A stretch of 22,250 nt of DNA from Pelargonium nanum (lineage: Eukaryota; Streptophyta; Magnoliopsida; Geraniales; Geraniaceae). This document shows positions 9,201-20,879 of this stretch, in pieces (position 1 is the stretch's first letter; each line of letters begins with the position of its first letter). The notes under the pieces were generated by a model. It was not told the origin of the DNA. It worked only from the letters and a program-made list of their open reading frames with translations, and did not search any database. Position numbers and translations under genes: made by a program. Where the stretch lies: positions 1 through 22,250 of the forward strand of contig JAYMTF010001613.1 of NCBI GenBank assembly GCA_036897485.1. Direction: 5' to 3'.

Positions 9201-11497
9201 AAAAAAAGTTTTTGTAAATCTTTCCATTGCTAAGAATTGTTATGTAGGGACTGTAAGTGTAGTAATTTTGTAAGTAGGTTTTTATCCTAACATTTGGACA
9301 GGTTTGCAGGCAGTTAACTTTATTTTACAGACTATGGACCCTACCAATTCAGTCATGCGCAGAACTTGCTTTCATAGTTCAATGACAACTCTGAAAGAAG
9401 TTGTGCGGGTATTTCCTATGGTGGCCTTGAACAACACATCAAGCCGATTAGCTGTTGGGGATGCAGTTGGAGAGATTACTAATGCTAGCATTCGAGTATA
9501 TGATATGCAAAGGTAATGCAACATTAGCAAAAGGTTGATAAGTGTTCTCTTCTTATGGGCAATTTAGTTAACTATATTTAATGTGATTAGATGCTATTCC
9601 CTGAGTTGATTTTTTTTCTTCTTTATTTAAGGATCAATTGAGCTAAGTCAATGATTTTAGATGGTTTTTGTCATGAAATATTTGATGCTGTTGTTGGTGC
9701 CACCTTATCTCTTTCTTAACATAAAGATAATTTCATGTTGGATCTTATATATGTAGATTATCTTGTAACAGTTTTTCCTTTTGAATTCTTTTAATAGTTT
9801 TAGTTGCATTTGAACTCTTATGCTTATTTAATTGTGCTTTCCATTATTGTTTTCCCTTGATGTAGTGTGACGAAGATAAAGGTATTGGATGCTAGTGGGC
9901 CTGCTGTTCTTCCAAGTTTGCTTGTAGGAGCTTCAGAAATGGCAGCGACGACTGTGATTTCAGCGCTGTGCTTCTCCCCAGATGGAGAGGTAATTTCAGT
10001 TTGTCCATGGATTATGTAAACTCGAATTTCTTTTGAGCGTTTGAGCATCTGTCACTTTCTTTTTCTGAAATATTGTTGGTTTGCATTTGCATTTGCATAG
10101 ACAGTGATTGATAAAATTCTTAATCAAGGTACATTTTTTGCTTATTTCTCTAAGTATCATGCCAAACCTACTAAACTACTGCATCTAATGGCTTTGGCTT
10201 TGAATACCAACATGGTTGATCTGCATCTGACTCAAAATTCTTCGATAGACATCATACTTCTATCTTTCTTTCTTTCTTTCAAATGTAATACTTCTTGCGG
10301 TGTATTTTAATCCTAGGTCATTGATGTATTTTAATTTATATGGAAATAATGGAATATCATTTAACAGTCATGTTATTCTTACACTACTTGAAATTGTAGG
10401 GGTTAGTTGCTTTTTCTGAGCATGGATTGATGATCAGATGGTGGTCACTCGGATCTGTTTGGTGGGAGAAACTCAGTCGGAACTATGTTCCTGTCCAGTG
10501 CACTAAGCTGATTTTTGTTCCTCCATGGGAAGGATTCTCACCTACTACTGCCAAGTCAAGTATCATGGCAAGCATAATGGGACATGCCAAACAGGATGAA
10601 TCACAGGTACTTTTCCTCTACCGACTGGCATTATATTCTTGGTCCTTATTCATGAATATTTCTAATTTATTTCATTATTGCTTCACATGATTCCTCCTCG
10701 TAAAACAGCAAATCAGTAGAAATTAAGCACAATGATTTTGCGGTAGCACTGATAACATTGATAGTATTATACTATTATATGAAGAATAATATGTCCACTG
10801 TAATAGATATGGGTGTTTGTAAATTAAACATTAAAAGATGAGTGAGAACTATAGGTTCCTATCCTTTTAGTTGGTCCTCAAAATTGAGGGGTGTTTTTCA
10901 AGTACCAAAAGTGGAAACTGGAAACCCCTTGGAATCCTTGCACCAATGGTGATTATCTATATTCATTGATTTTGAATCTACTCTGCACAATGCACCATAT
11001 ATTTGTCCACTTCACAAATTTTATGTAAAAAGTGGACAAATATTTTGGGACAAGGGAGTATAACAATAAATCTTCTCTGCCTATGAGGTGGACTTGCGCT
11101 GGCTAAGAATATCTTTTAACAGTCTGATTAAATGGTGCGGCCAAATTTCCATTACCCCCCTACAAAAAAACAGTATGATGCTATTTAATAATCTGGAACT
11201 TCCTATTGTTTGTGCTTAGTTCTGTTACACATATACTAATGAGTATCTTAGTATTTATGTTCATGTATTCCCTGATTTAGTTGGGAACAGCTAGTTAACA
11301 AAGATTTCTACCAGCTATATTTATTGCACTCACTTTTGTTATTTCTTTTGCAGGAGAATACAAAGGGTGTGAATGAAGTGAACAGTCCCAAACTCTTGAT
11401 TCGTAATCTGGATCTTTCATATAGGTTAGAATGGATTGATGATCGGAAAGTACTTCTTACAAGACATGGCCATGAATTGGGCACTTTCTTATTATAA
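3279..11497 (+). CDS. WD40 protein, WDR7/rabconnectin-3 beta-like, nine exons
   Basis: Exons, all with GT-AG borders and matching phase: 3279-3434, 3866-6544, 6620-6723, 8067-8136, 8283-9092, 9310-9512, 9866-9989, 10400-10606, 11354-11497. They give 1498 residues, close to the roughly 1450 of the Arabidopsis relative At4g11270. N-terminal WD repeats include TLYTGGSDGSIFWWNL (residues 30-45) and a textbook repeat near 570-630 (LLSGSMDCTIRIWDLHSG). A low-complexity linker and a helical region (exons 3-6) follow, then a last repeat across exons 7-8 (FSPDGEGLVAFSEHG, then IRWWSLG). The C-terminus ends in GHELGTFLL. In animals WDR7 partners DMXL proteins and aids V-ATPase assembly on endomembranes; the plant role is inferred. 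The start is the first ATG in this frame. Family assignment is firm, function less so. Confidence 0.9.
6724..8066. repeat. Long WDR7-like intron 3 with probable transposon remnant
   Basis: This intron is 1343 bp, against about 75-750 bp for the others in the gene. From about 7040 to 7880 its texture changes: more C and G, short AGGTGACGG-like and TTACCTTGGGGC-like stretches, and phrases such as TAGGATCGGGCC that recall plant LTR or leader sequence. A 78-codon open frame at 7094-7330 has no recognisable domain. No polymerase, integrase or clear long terminal repeat pair can be seen. My reading is a decayed, non-autonomous insertion of unknown class; splicing across it keeps the reading frame (phase 2 to phase 2). 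Confidence 0.35.
10985..11061 (-). mobile_element. Stowaway-like MITE end in WDR7-like intron 8
   Basis: Read on the minus strand, 11061 leftwards gives TACTCCCTTGTCCCAAAATA then TTTGTCCACTTTTTACA. This closely matches the TA plus CTCCCTCCGTCCCAAAATATTTGTCCA terminus of plant Stowaway elements. The inner part forms an imperfect palindrome: TTTGTCCACTT near 11001 pairs with AAGTGGACAAA near 11032. I do not find a matching second terminus with TA duplication to the left, so this is a truncated or strongly diverged copy. It lies in an intron and does not touch the splice sites. Confidence 0.5.
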
Positions 11498-11634
11498 ATG
11501 TCCTGTCACCACTGTCGCTCGATATCCGCATGGAGAAGCTCTTGAACCTAGTTGGTCTCTTGATGATTGCTCAATTTCAGTCACACATGGATAACAGTAG
11601 ATCTCTGTATCCAACCAGTTGAGGCAAATCATAG

Positions 11635-11754
11635 GTAAAGAAGTCTCACAAGCTCATCCACCTGTCTTGATCTTCATTTCGATGTATTCTCCGCAAAACT
11701 TGTTTAAAGCTGCATTCACCCATCTAATTTCTCTTCCTTTTTCCTGAAATACAG
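11635..11754 (+). other. Probable 3'UTR intron of the WDR7-like gene
   Basis: The sequence ATAG|GTAAAG at 11631-11640 is a strong donor. A pyrimidine-rich stretch (TTTCTCTTCCTTTTTCC) runs into ACAG at 11751-11754. The implied 120 bp intron begins 137 bases after the stop codon. It is predicted from consensus alone. If spliced, the exon junction lies far enough past the stop to make the mRNA a potential nonsense-mediated decay substrate. Confidence 0.4.
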
Positions 11755-12509
11755 TCTATTCAAACAGCAATCAAGAGATGAGAGTCCTAAAAACGAGTGA
11801 ACTTATCAGTAGCACACATTGTGATTCGAGATCTTTTTATTTTTGTTCTCTCTGTGAGTGATAAAAAACTAAACAGAAAAAATATATATAGAACATCGAT
11901 GGGTTGTTGGACATAGGATGTTATAATATATTCTATGTAATCTGCTTCTTTGGTTCTGCTTTTGTGGCAATTTCAAGTGTTGAACAACGTTTGGATGTTC
12001 CAAATTTTTGTTGTTCTTGAATCAATTTTATTTGAGATGTGTATGAATTGCAGAACGATCTCGGATTGTAGCTGCCTGCATGTGAGGATCTGATAGATGT
12101 TGCATACGCCAGCACATGCACATTAAAGGGCTTTTGAATCACACAACACTATAAGTAACTTTTATAGTTAAAATTCAAAAAAATTATGTTTTCTATCTTC
12201 CCAGGGATTGGTGTGCCTTCCTGGGAACTACATGCCACACTTTTGTGCTTTGATAAAGACGATTTTCATAGAGTAAATGAGAGTTCGAATGTGATGTATC
12301 ATGTATGTAATTGCTCAAGTGAATGGGCTAGACAAGAGTGACACAAGCCTCTAACCTAACCTCATAGTGTTTGCTTCCCCAACCTAACCTTTTTCGGGTA
12401 GATCATCTTTGTCGAACCACAAATATTTCATGAATATTAATGATGAACTAAAAAGCAATCTTAAATCAAAGTCTCATTGTTCGAGTGATGGACATACGAA
12501 GGGCATTCA

Positions 12510-12640
12510 ACAAATTTTTTTATTACTTTTTTTATCAACAAACGTACAAACACCGAGATTCGAACCTGAGACTTCGAGGGATCCGTCCCTGTTGCAGGTC
12601 ATCTTTTCTAGTGGACGATCTGTGAGTACCACATGCAATG
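12510..12640 (-). mobile_element. Degenerate tRNA-derived SINE
   Basis: On the minus strand, 12566-12555 reads GGTTCGAATCTC, a near-perfect RNA polymerase III B box. About 40 bases upstream GTCCACTAGAAAAGATGACC resembles a worn A box. Downstream is a tail of A- and T-runs (12515-12540 region). The order A box, B box, then A/T tail is typical of a plant SINE. It is not a functional tRNA because no cloverleaf pairing with acceptor stem is visible around it. The boundaries are approximate. Confidence 0.45.
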
Positions 12641-12914
12641 GTGTAATCTTCCTCAAACTTTTTACTACAAAAGATTTATAACGTATCATCTTCCCTCTCA
12701 TGATCATCTAATTTCTGTGACTCAACCTATTCTGACTTTTCTCCCACTCTCTTGCGTACTTGTCGTGATCTCCATTCTCCTACTTCACTAGGGCACATCA
12801 CCATGTTCATCGTCGCTCTCTCCCACATTACCGATTATCTATCCCCACAAGCATTGCAATGGCAATTTCATTTCTTGATATGATGTGCACTAAACAGATT
12901 AGATATGGATATGG

Positions 12915-12948
12915 CCAATGCCAATGCCATTTTAGCTCTCTATATATA
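12915..12948 (+). promoter_or_regulatory. Core promoter of the GH9 gene (CCAAT and TATA)
   Basis: TATATATA at 12941-12948 lies 54 bases before the start codon, which would place transcription start near 12972 and leave a short leader of about 30 bases without an upstream ATG. Two CCAAT motifs (12915-12919 and 12921-12925) sit just upstream. The TATA assignment is good; the role of the CCAAT motifs is inferred from sequence only. Confidence 0.65.
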
Positions 12949-12980
12949 ACAACACTATCGATCCCATATTGTTACAATAA

Positions 12981-15090
<2,110 letters not shown>

Positions 15091-15140
15091 TTGTAAGAGA
15101 CTATAGTTCATTACTCAATGTGCATGGATTTAGCAGTAGT

Positions 15141-15146
15141 AATAAA
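15141..15146 (+). terminator. Poly(A) signal of the GH9 gene
   Basis: A perfect AATAAA lies 51 bases after the GH9 stop codon in T-rich DNA, a plausible near-upstream polyadenylation element. Cleavage would be expected shortly downstream, at about 15160-15190. Confidence 0.55.
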
Positions 15147-15149
15147 GTC

Positions 15150-15565
15150 CCTGGGTCTTACTGATGTGTACTTGAAGCTTGATTTCAGTTTTATTATAAG
15201 AGATTATTATATAGTGTTAGCTGCAAATACTTCTCTCATATAGGAGTTTTCCTTGTAACAATGATGATACAATGTCTTTTTTTTTTTAATTTGTACTTAA
15301 ATTTCCAGTTGCTCCTGCTCACTACTTGGAAATAGTTGATAAAAATGGCCTTAGTCCGTTTTCTTTATCAGTAGACGGTACTTCTATTATAATACCCGAA
15401 AGAAAAAATAAAAGTACAAAATTCGAGAGGGGAAAAGAATTAGCCAATACAATAAAAGGGTTGTTACACCAGACATCAAAAGAAATTTTTCCTGCAGCAG
15501 CAACATTCAAGCAAGATATATAAAAGCGAAAAATTGAAACTATGAATCTTTAAAATCGTCTTCTC
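15150..15565. other. Intergenic, no gene seen
   Basis: AT-rich spacer between the GH9 3' end and the LINE fragment. It contains a T-run at 15279-15288. An open frame at 15326-15523 (+) has a low-complexity polar translation and no known motif or gene context, so I leave it uncalled. Confidence 0.5.
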
Positions 15566-15579
15566 AATGCTGGCAAGCT

Positions 15580-15960
15580 TATTCTAAAACAATAAGGCAT
15601 TCCGAGCTAACCAGACATGCCACAAGACCACTGGGTCCATAATGAATGGACGAAGCCGAGACCAAAGAGCAGCCTTCTCTTGATCAAGCAAAGGGGCGTA
15701 AACATTTGTAAGAACGCGTTCCCAATCAAAAGCAGACCAAAATCCAAACAACGCAATGAAATTCCTATCATTGATAGAGCGAGATGAGTGAAACGAATCC
15801 GAATCCCACAAACAAACAAGCCCCCCGACCGACCAACAGAAGTCGAGCAGCAAAACTGAGTTCCTAAATGTTGCCAAATATTGCAACAATCAAGGGCAGA
15901 GAAGTGTTTGAAGTTTGCTTTTTGCACGAAAACCACATTCGGCTTAAGAGACCTGACAAT
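15580..15960 (-). pseudogene. LINE retrotransposon endonuclease fragment, frameshifted
   Basis: On the minus strand the start reads VRSLKPNVVFVQ, the Apurinic-endonuclease-like N-terminal motif of plant LINE ORF2 (normally followed by an ETK that is lost here). It continues to SVGRSGGL, then moves to another frame as VCLWDSDSF and NVYAPLLDQEKAALWSRL. The SGGL-LCLW and NVYAP signatures are characteristic of plant LINE endonucleases. The frame changes around a six-G run (15821-15826 as C on the plus strand). The reverse transcriptase is absent and the catalytic residues are incomplete, so this is a dead fragment. The last residues (VLWHVWLARNALLF) resemble the far C-terminus of LINE ORF2. Confidence 0.75.
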
Positions 15961-16904
15961 ATAATTAGACTAATTATCACAATCTATGTCCAACTTTTAA
16001 CTAATCAATAACTTATAATAAAAAAATATTCAGACTATGCATCCTCTAACGTATAAACTTGATCTTTGCATATAATAAAAATACAATAATGCTAATCTGG
16101 TTTGAAATTCAGACTTTGCCCATATAATAAACATAATCAATGGGAGTTCTATTTTATAACCATCTTCAATTAGTGTTTCATTTCTGTTCTTAAAAAATAA
16201 CCACCAACTTGAAGATTGGAATTAAAAGATTTCGATTACATTCCAAATGAACCAATCACAAATCTCCCAAATGAATAGTATAGTGTCAAATTGTTCGTTG
16301 CTTGCAGGTAGTTAGGCAAATTATAAATCAAAATTATGAATATGAAACATCAATTAATATCTTAGTCAAATCCATAATTCATCATATATACATTATTCAA
16401 ATAAAACTGTGTATAGTGTCGTTTTCGTGTGCGGTTAGGGAGCTGGTGGGGGCGGCGGATTAATCCCAACCCTACCTACAAAAAAAGAAAATAAATAAAT
16501 TAAACTTTTAATAAACCAAGTTGTTGTATAATTGTAGCATTTCCAATTATTTGAGAGTGATAGGGTTATATAAACCTCCTCCCTGAGACAGAAAATATAA
16601 ACCATGAACAGTAGCATTATTTAGCTACAAACTCATCTTTTTAGCTGTTGAAGCAACACTAATAATTTAGAGAAATTTATTTTGGGCCTAACTCTATTCA
16701 CAATTAATTATAAACATGCTTCATCTCCAAAATTTCACTCCCAACCATACAAATGTCTCAATTATGAACCATTCCTTGTCCCAACCACACAACATATATA
16801 TGTGACATGTCCTGGCTACTACTACCTTAATAATAACCTTGTCTATCAACATGAACAACACTAGTCTAATTATTACTATATGAATTGAATGGAAATGGAA
16901 AATA
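15961..16904. other. Intergenic, AT-rich, no gene seen
   Basis: About 950 bp of AT-rich DNA between the LINE fragment and the SINE. Open frames at 16435-16617 (-) and 16682-16864 (+) are short, start and stop arbitrarily and resemble nothing I know. A GC-rich patch near 16439-16458 stands out but has no clear meaning. Confidence 0.5.
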
Positions 16905-17145
16905 AAAAAAAAATTTAGTTTTCATTCTTTTTTGGGATAAAATTGAGTTACACAATAACATATTTTGCAGTTAGTCCCTGAGCTCTAGTGCAATCTAAAC
17001 TCGATCCTCGGATCTTTTATACCCTCAGAAGAGATTTTTTTTCTTCCATCAATCTCTTGTTGAAGTTGTTTAATCTGTGTAACAACCGAGACTCAAACTG
17101 AGGCTTCAAGAGAAGTAAGTGTCTTAAGCCACTTGCCCATTGATA
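16905..17145 (-). mobile_element. tRNA-derived SINE, downstream of the WRKY gene
   Basis: On the minus strand GGGCAAGTGGCTTAAGACAC (about 17137-17118) resembles a polymerase III A box, and 17100-17088 (CAGTTTGAGTCTC) resembles a B box some 20-30 bases on. It then runs through AACAAGAGATTGATGGAAG to a terminal stretch with T- and A-runs at about 16905-16930. This order fits a plant tRNA-derived SINE with a body of some 200-240 bp. It begins about 20 bases past the WRKY stop codon and has the same orientation. The 3' boundary is uncertain, and I see no clear target-site duplication. Confidence 0.5.
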
Positions 17146-17164
17146 AATGTGTGTGCATGGCGGC

Positions 17165-18250
17165 TCAATAGTCCATAATGCACTCGTGTAAATCGTCTAA
17201 ACTCGGAAACAATTCGTCTGTGAATGCGATATCAGGCATAAACTCGAAGATCTCGTCGCATTCTCCTTGGAAACTTTCTTCTTCCTCCTCCGTTTTCACA
17301 ATGGGCACGAAAGTCTCGTCTTTGACCGCTAGGTGGTCGCGCGTGGCGTCGGAGTCTTTGGGCGGCGCAGAGAACTTGGTCCGGGCCACGCCGGAGAGGG
17401 AGTTCCGGCGCGTGGGGTGGCTGTGGTTGTGCTCCGCCGTGTAGGTGATGATGTACATCCCGGGATCGGCGCAGCTCTGCTCCACTTGTTTTCTCGCCGG
17501 ACATCCCTTGGAGCTGCTGCACCGGTAGTAGCTCCGGGGATACGGCGACCCTTTGATCGGTTTCTGGCCGTACTTCCGCCACGCCCACATGTCCGACGAC
17601 GACAGACCCTCCGCTCTCGCCTGTTGCACCACTCTCTTCTGCTGGTTCTTTCTGCTGAAATTAAAATAATTAACATTAATTAGTCACATGTACGCACTTA
17701 ATTAAATACTTATAATAAACCAAGTAACGTACAAAACAAGTAAAACTAAAATTTAAACTAATACTATATCCACATGCACCACCAATACCAACCTTCTTTT
17801 ATATTTGGCCACTTGAGCCGCGGTGGAGCTGCTAGTCATGGCGGAGACAATTGGAGACGACCCATTTTGCTGGTGGTTGTTGTTGTATCCACAAGCTGTC
17901 TCTTCTTGCTTGACCAGCACGGCACTTGGCTGGTGCAGAAGCTGGGACTGAGAGGATTCTGGGAACTGTGTCGCCGTCTGCTGATAAAAAGGCTTGTACA
18001 GACCCTCCAGCTCATCGTAATAATTAGCCGTTGAGGACTCGAAGATTTCGGGAAAAGTATTGAACAAGAGGTCACGATCTTGCTCATCGAAACTGGGATC
18101 GAAATCATTCATGAGGTCGTGATTGTTCATCATCATCATGTTGTGGTTGTTGGTGGTGGTGGCGGTGGCGTCTCCGCCGCCGCCGCCGCTGCTCCATCCT
18201 CTGATCACGGCCTGTAAATCCCAGTCCATGCTAGCGAAATCACTCATCAT
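17165..18250 (-). CDS. WRKY transcription factor, group IIe (WRKY22/27/29-like)
   Basis: A nuclear DNA-binding regulator of the clade that acts in defence signalling below MAP kinase cascades. Exon 1 is 18250-17793; exon 2 begins at 17651 (or 17654) and ends with TGA at 17167-17165, giving 314 (or 315) residues. The N-terminus [12 protein letters not shown] and the [13 protein letters not shown] segment match WRKY22/29 relatives. A basic stretch [11 protein letters not shown] comes before the WRKY domain: WRKYGQK at 177-183, with zinc ligands C197, C203, H227 and H229 (C-X5-C-X23-H-X-H). Poly-Gly and Met/Asn runs lie in exon 1, and an acidic, probably activating tail follows the domain. The upstream in-frame ATG at 18361 is rejected because it overlaps the TATA box. 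Exon 2 is far GC-richer than its surroundings. The class is certain; the exact orthologue is not. Confidence 0.93.
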
Positions 18251-18350
18251 CAAGAAACAAAGAGACAGAGAAAGATGAGGATCGGATAAGAATGCTAATT
18301 CCTGAGCTGACTTTGAGATTTGAATACTCAAGAGAGGCTCGAGACACAGC

Positions 18351-18404
18351 TTTATATACAAAAAGTCTCTTCCTCACCCTTGGTTTGACATCGAGGAAAG
18401 TCAA
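18351..18404 (-). promoter_or_regulatory. WRKY gene core promoter with W-box
   Basis: On the minus strand TGTATATAAA (18360-18351) is a good TATA box about 100 bases before the start codon; the leader that follows has no ATG. Some 40 bases upstream TTGACT (18404-18399) is a canonical W-box, the WRKY binding site. A TTGACA on the opposite strand (18385-18390) is a weaker half-match. Their position next to TATA suggests control by WRKY factors, possibly including self-regulation. Confidence 0.6.
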
Positions 18405-20640
18405 AACCGTGGATAAATTTGTACTCGCCCTGGTAATGGTACTCGCTTCTCATCTATGACAGCTGGATATTCTCGGCTTTAAGGCGCGCAGTATGTGAGG
18501 TGAACAAGTTGGCAAGTAGCGCGAGTAGGGTGATTTGTATACTCGTTGCGGGTTTGGTTGAAGTGCAACGCAAACGTGGACCAATAATTTGGAAAAATGG
18601 ATAATAAAAAAATTGATTCACACTGGCTCGCACTCTATACACGTCTGCCGTGTGGACTCTTATGTTATGGAGCAATTGCTTATTTTTTCCTAATAATCCA
18701 AAAGCTTATTGGGACAAATTTTTTGTTGAACAAGTCCAAGATGTAAATATGTTGTTCAATTTTTCAACTAAACTATTCCCTATTGAGTCCATTAAATTTT
18801 TTTATAGTTACATTTCGTGTTTGAAATAAATTTATTTATTTATTTATATGTGTTGAATACTTAATTAGGTTATATTATTGGAAGATTAAATAATTGAAAG
18901 ATTAACAAATTTTTCTATGAAAGTTGTGTGATTATTGTACATGTATTATTACTAATACTAAGTGGTGTGATGTACTAGTTCAATATTTTTTGCATGATTC
19001 TTGATTATTATTTAATTTATCGTAATTAAGTAAATTATTAATAATGATTTAATTACAATTATAAATTGTTCTACCGTAATAAATTTAAAGCAAAAAGTAG
19101 AAGAATACTAAATTGTATATGGGTGAATGTACCACTTGGTACAATAGTTTATAAATACCCGTATTAAATTGTATATGACGTCAATTCAAAATACAAGATA
19201 TTTAAATGTGAAAATTACGTGAAAAGAGGTCTTGCAGTTGCTATACATAGTATATACTATATATGTGTATATTAACAAACACATGCAGTCAAGTCAAATT
19301 TTATTTAACCATGATGTCACCCAAAAAGTAAGTATCAAAATGCATGCATGTTAATGAATTGTTTTTTTGTTTTACTGTTAAAAGGTACGATATGTTGATC
19401 TTATTATATAGATTGAACCCCCCAACCGTCACTACCTAATCATAGGGTTAAGAAAAAACATGCCAACAATTAAAGTAACAAGGAATGCTCTTTTTATCTC
19501 CTAATAACTCTCGTTTTGATTTTTTTACCCTAAACATTTATAATGGAATTATTAGTAATTGACTTTCACGTTCTAGGTAATTATGTTCAAGAATATTATT
19601 GCAATTCAAAGATGAAGGTTTTAATGCACACTCAATTAGGCACTTCTAAAAGTGATGGAGAAAGTCAAAACTTTTATGGTTCTTGAATTGAAATCCTTGT
19701 AAATTCTTTTTCCATCTCTTTGTGAAACAAAAGAGATATTTGTGCATAATATATGAGTGTGTCACGTCAAAATAAGCTGCCATTGCAATTGCAACTTGCA
19801 ACTTGCAAGCCCATTTCCATGAACAAGTGGGTGATTGATGAGTATTGCAAAAATGGAGGGGATGGTGATCAAAGATACACACACTAACACACCACAATCT
19901 CAAGCTTGAGCCCATAGTTACTTGGAATGACATAGCTAGAGAACGACTATAGTAGCCTGTGGTCCGTTTCGACCTCTCAAAACTTCATTTTATAGTAGTG
20001 AAATTTTAAGAATTTTTGGATTTTATTCATTTTGATGTCAATTTTCATTAAATTGACGCGTTTTATAGATCAACTTGTAAGTTTTTAAAACAGTTATGCC
20101 CGTTTTAAATAACATTATAGCTCCGCCACTAGTTGCGTGAAATGGAGGACACATCGCGTAGGGGCTAGAACCTAGCTAGTAATGTTATGCATATGTATTG
20201 TAGAGAGATGGCATATGGGGAAAAAAAGGTGGAGTTACATGGACCACCGTCACCACCATTAAAGATCATATAATATCTTTTGAAGAATTTTTATTCCTCT
20301 TTATTTTGTCTCTATTTTTCCACTTTATTGGGCTTTTTATTACCCACAACACAATATAATAGGCAAGGCTGAGGCTACATACAGATTTTGACATTGACAG
20401 CACTCAAAGCTCGATCATGCTTATTATTATCATTATTGGTATGGGTGTTATTGTTATAATAAATAAATGTAGGTACCCATATATGATATCCACAACTCAA
20501 GGAACGGAACGGAACGGGTTCCTTCTCTGTTGGCCTAACCGGACCCAACAAACCAAGTTTCCAAGTCTCAGTTTGTTTCCGTTTTTCAATATTTTACGCT
20601 TTACAAGAAAAGGACTTCTACTTTTGTTTATTTATTTGCT
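18405..20640. other. Intergenic region between divergent WRKY and SPO11-2 genes
   Basis: About 2.2 kb of mostly AT-rich DNA serving as upstream region for both genes. It holds microsatellite-like runs (for example TTTATTTATTTATTTATA near 18830-18848 and a TATATA tract near 19250-19270) and GGAAC repeated near 20500-20516. An open frame at 19646-19933 (-) codes for an unrecognised 95-residue sequence with no supporting promoter or homology. I see no RNA gene. Confidence 0.5.
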
Positions 20641-20849
20641 TTCCCCAATTTTCCACGTTGCGTATGTATACGATATACTGACTGACGGTAACAGAGACGT
20701 CATGTGTGCGTGTGTACAGCGTGGTCACGTGGGGTTTCTTATACGGCGTCGTATGTGTTCAAATTTTAGCGCCGTCGCGTCGTGTGAAGTCAAGTCACTC
20801 GTCTTCTCGGTCAGAATTCAGAAAGTTCAAATTTGTTTCTGTCACTTAC

Positions 20850-20857
20850 GCGCCAAA
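20850..20857 (-). promoter_or_regulatory. E2F binding site upstream of SPO11-2
   Basis: GCGCCAAA on the plus strand is TTTGGCGC on the minus strand, a perfect match to the E2F/DP consensus TTTSSCGC. It ends 23 bases before the SPO11-2 start codon. A related TTTTAGCGCC lies near 20764-20773, and a G-box CACGTG is at 20726-20731. E2F control would fit expression tied to premeiotic S phase. The match is seen; the function is inferred. Confidence 0.55.
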
Positions 20858-20879
20858 AACCGTTCAGAGAGTAGCGAAA

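Noticed and set aside
9302..9313. Alternative acceptors for WDR7-like exon 6 (AG at 9300-9301 or 9312-9313)
   Set aside because: Only the AG at 9308-9309 keeps phase 0 and gives HYLDK-AVNFILQTMDP, which fits the family.
12555..12566. tRNA gene suggested by GGTTCGAATCTC
   Set aside because: No acceptor stem, D-arm or anticodon arm pairs around it; the SINE explanation fits better.
15326..15523. 65-codon open frame after the GH9 gene
   Set aside because: No recognisable domain, arbitrary boundaries in AT-rich spacer, and an equally open frame on the opposite strand.
17232..17683. Several overlapping open frames on both strands across WRKY exon 2
   Set aside because: They are by-products of the high GC content of this exon; only the frame with the WRKY domain shows family conservation.
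18245..18361. Longer WRKY protein starting at the in-frame ATG at 18361
   Set aside because: That ATG overlaps the TATATAAA box, and the extra residues look like translated leader. The start at 18250 gives the family-type N-terminus.
19646..19933. 95-codon minus-strand open frame in the WRKY-SPO11-2 spacer
   Set aside because: Low-complexity, Cys/His/Trp-rich translation without motif, promoter or homology that I can recognise.
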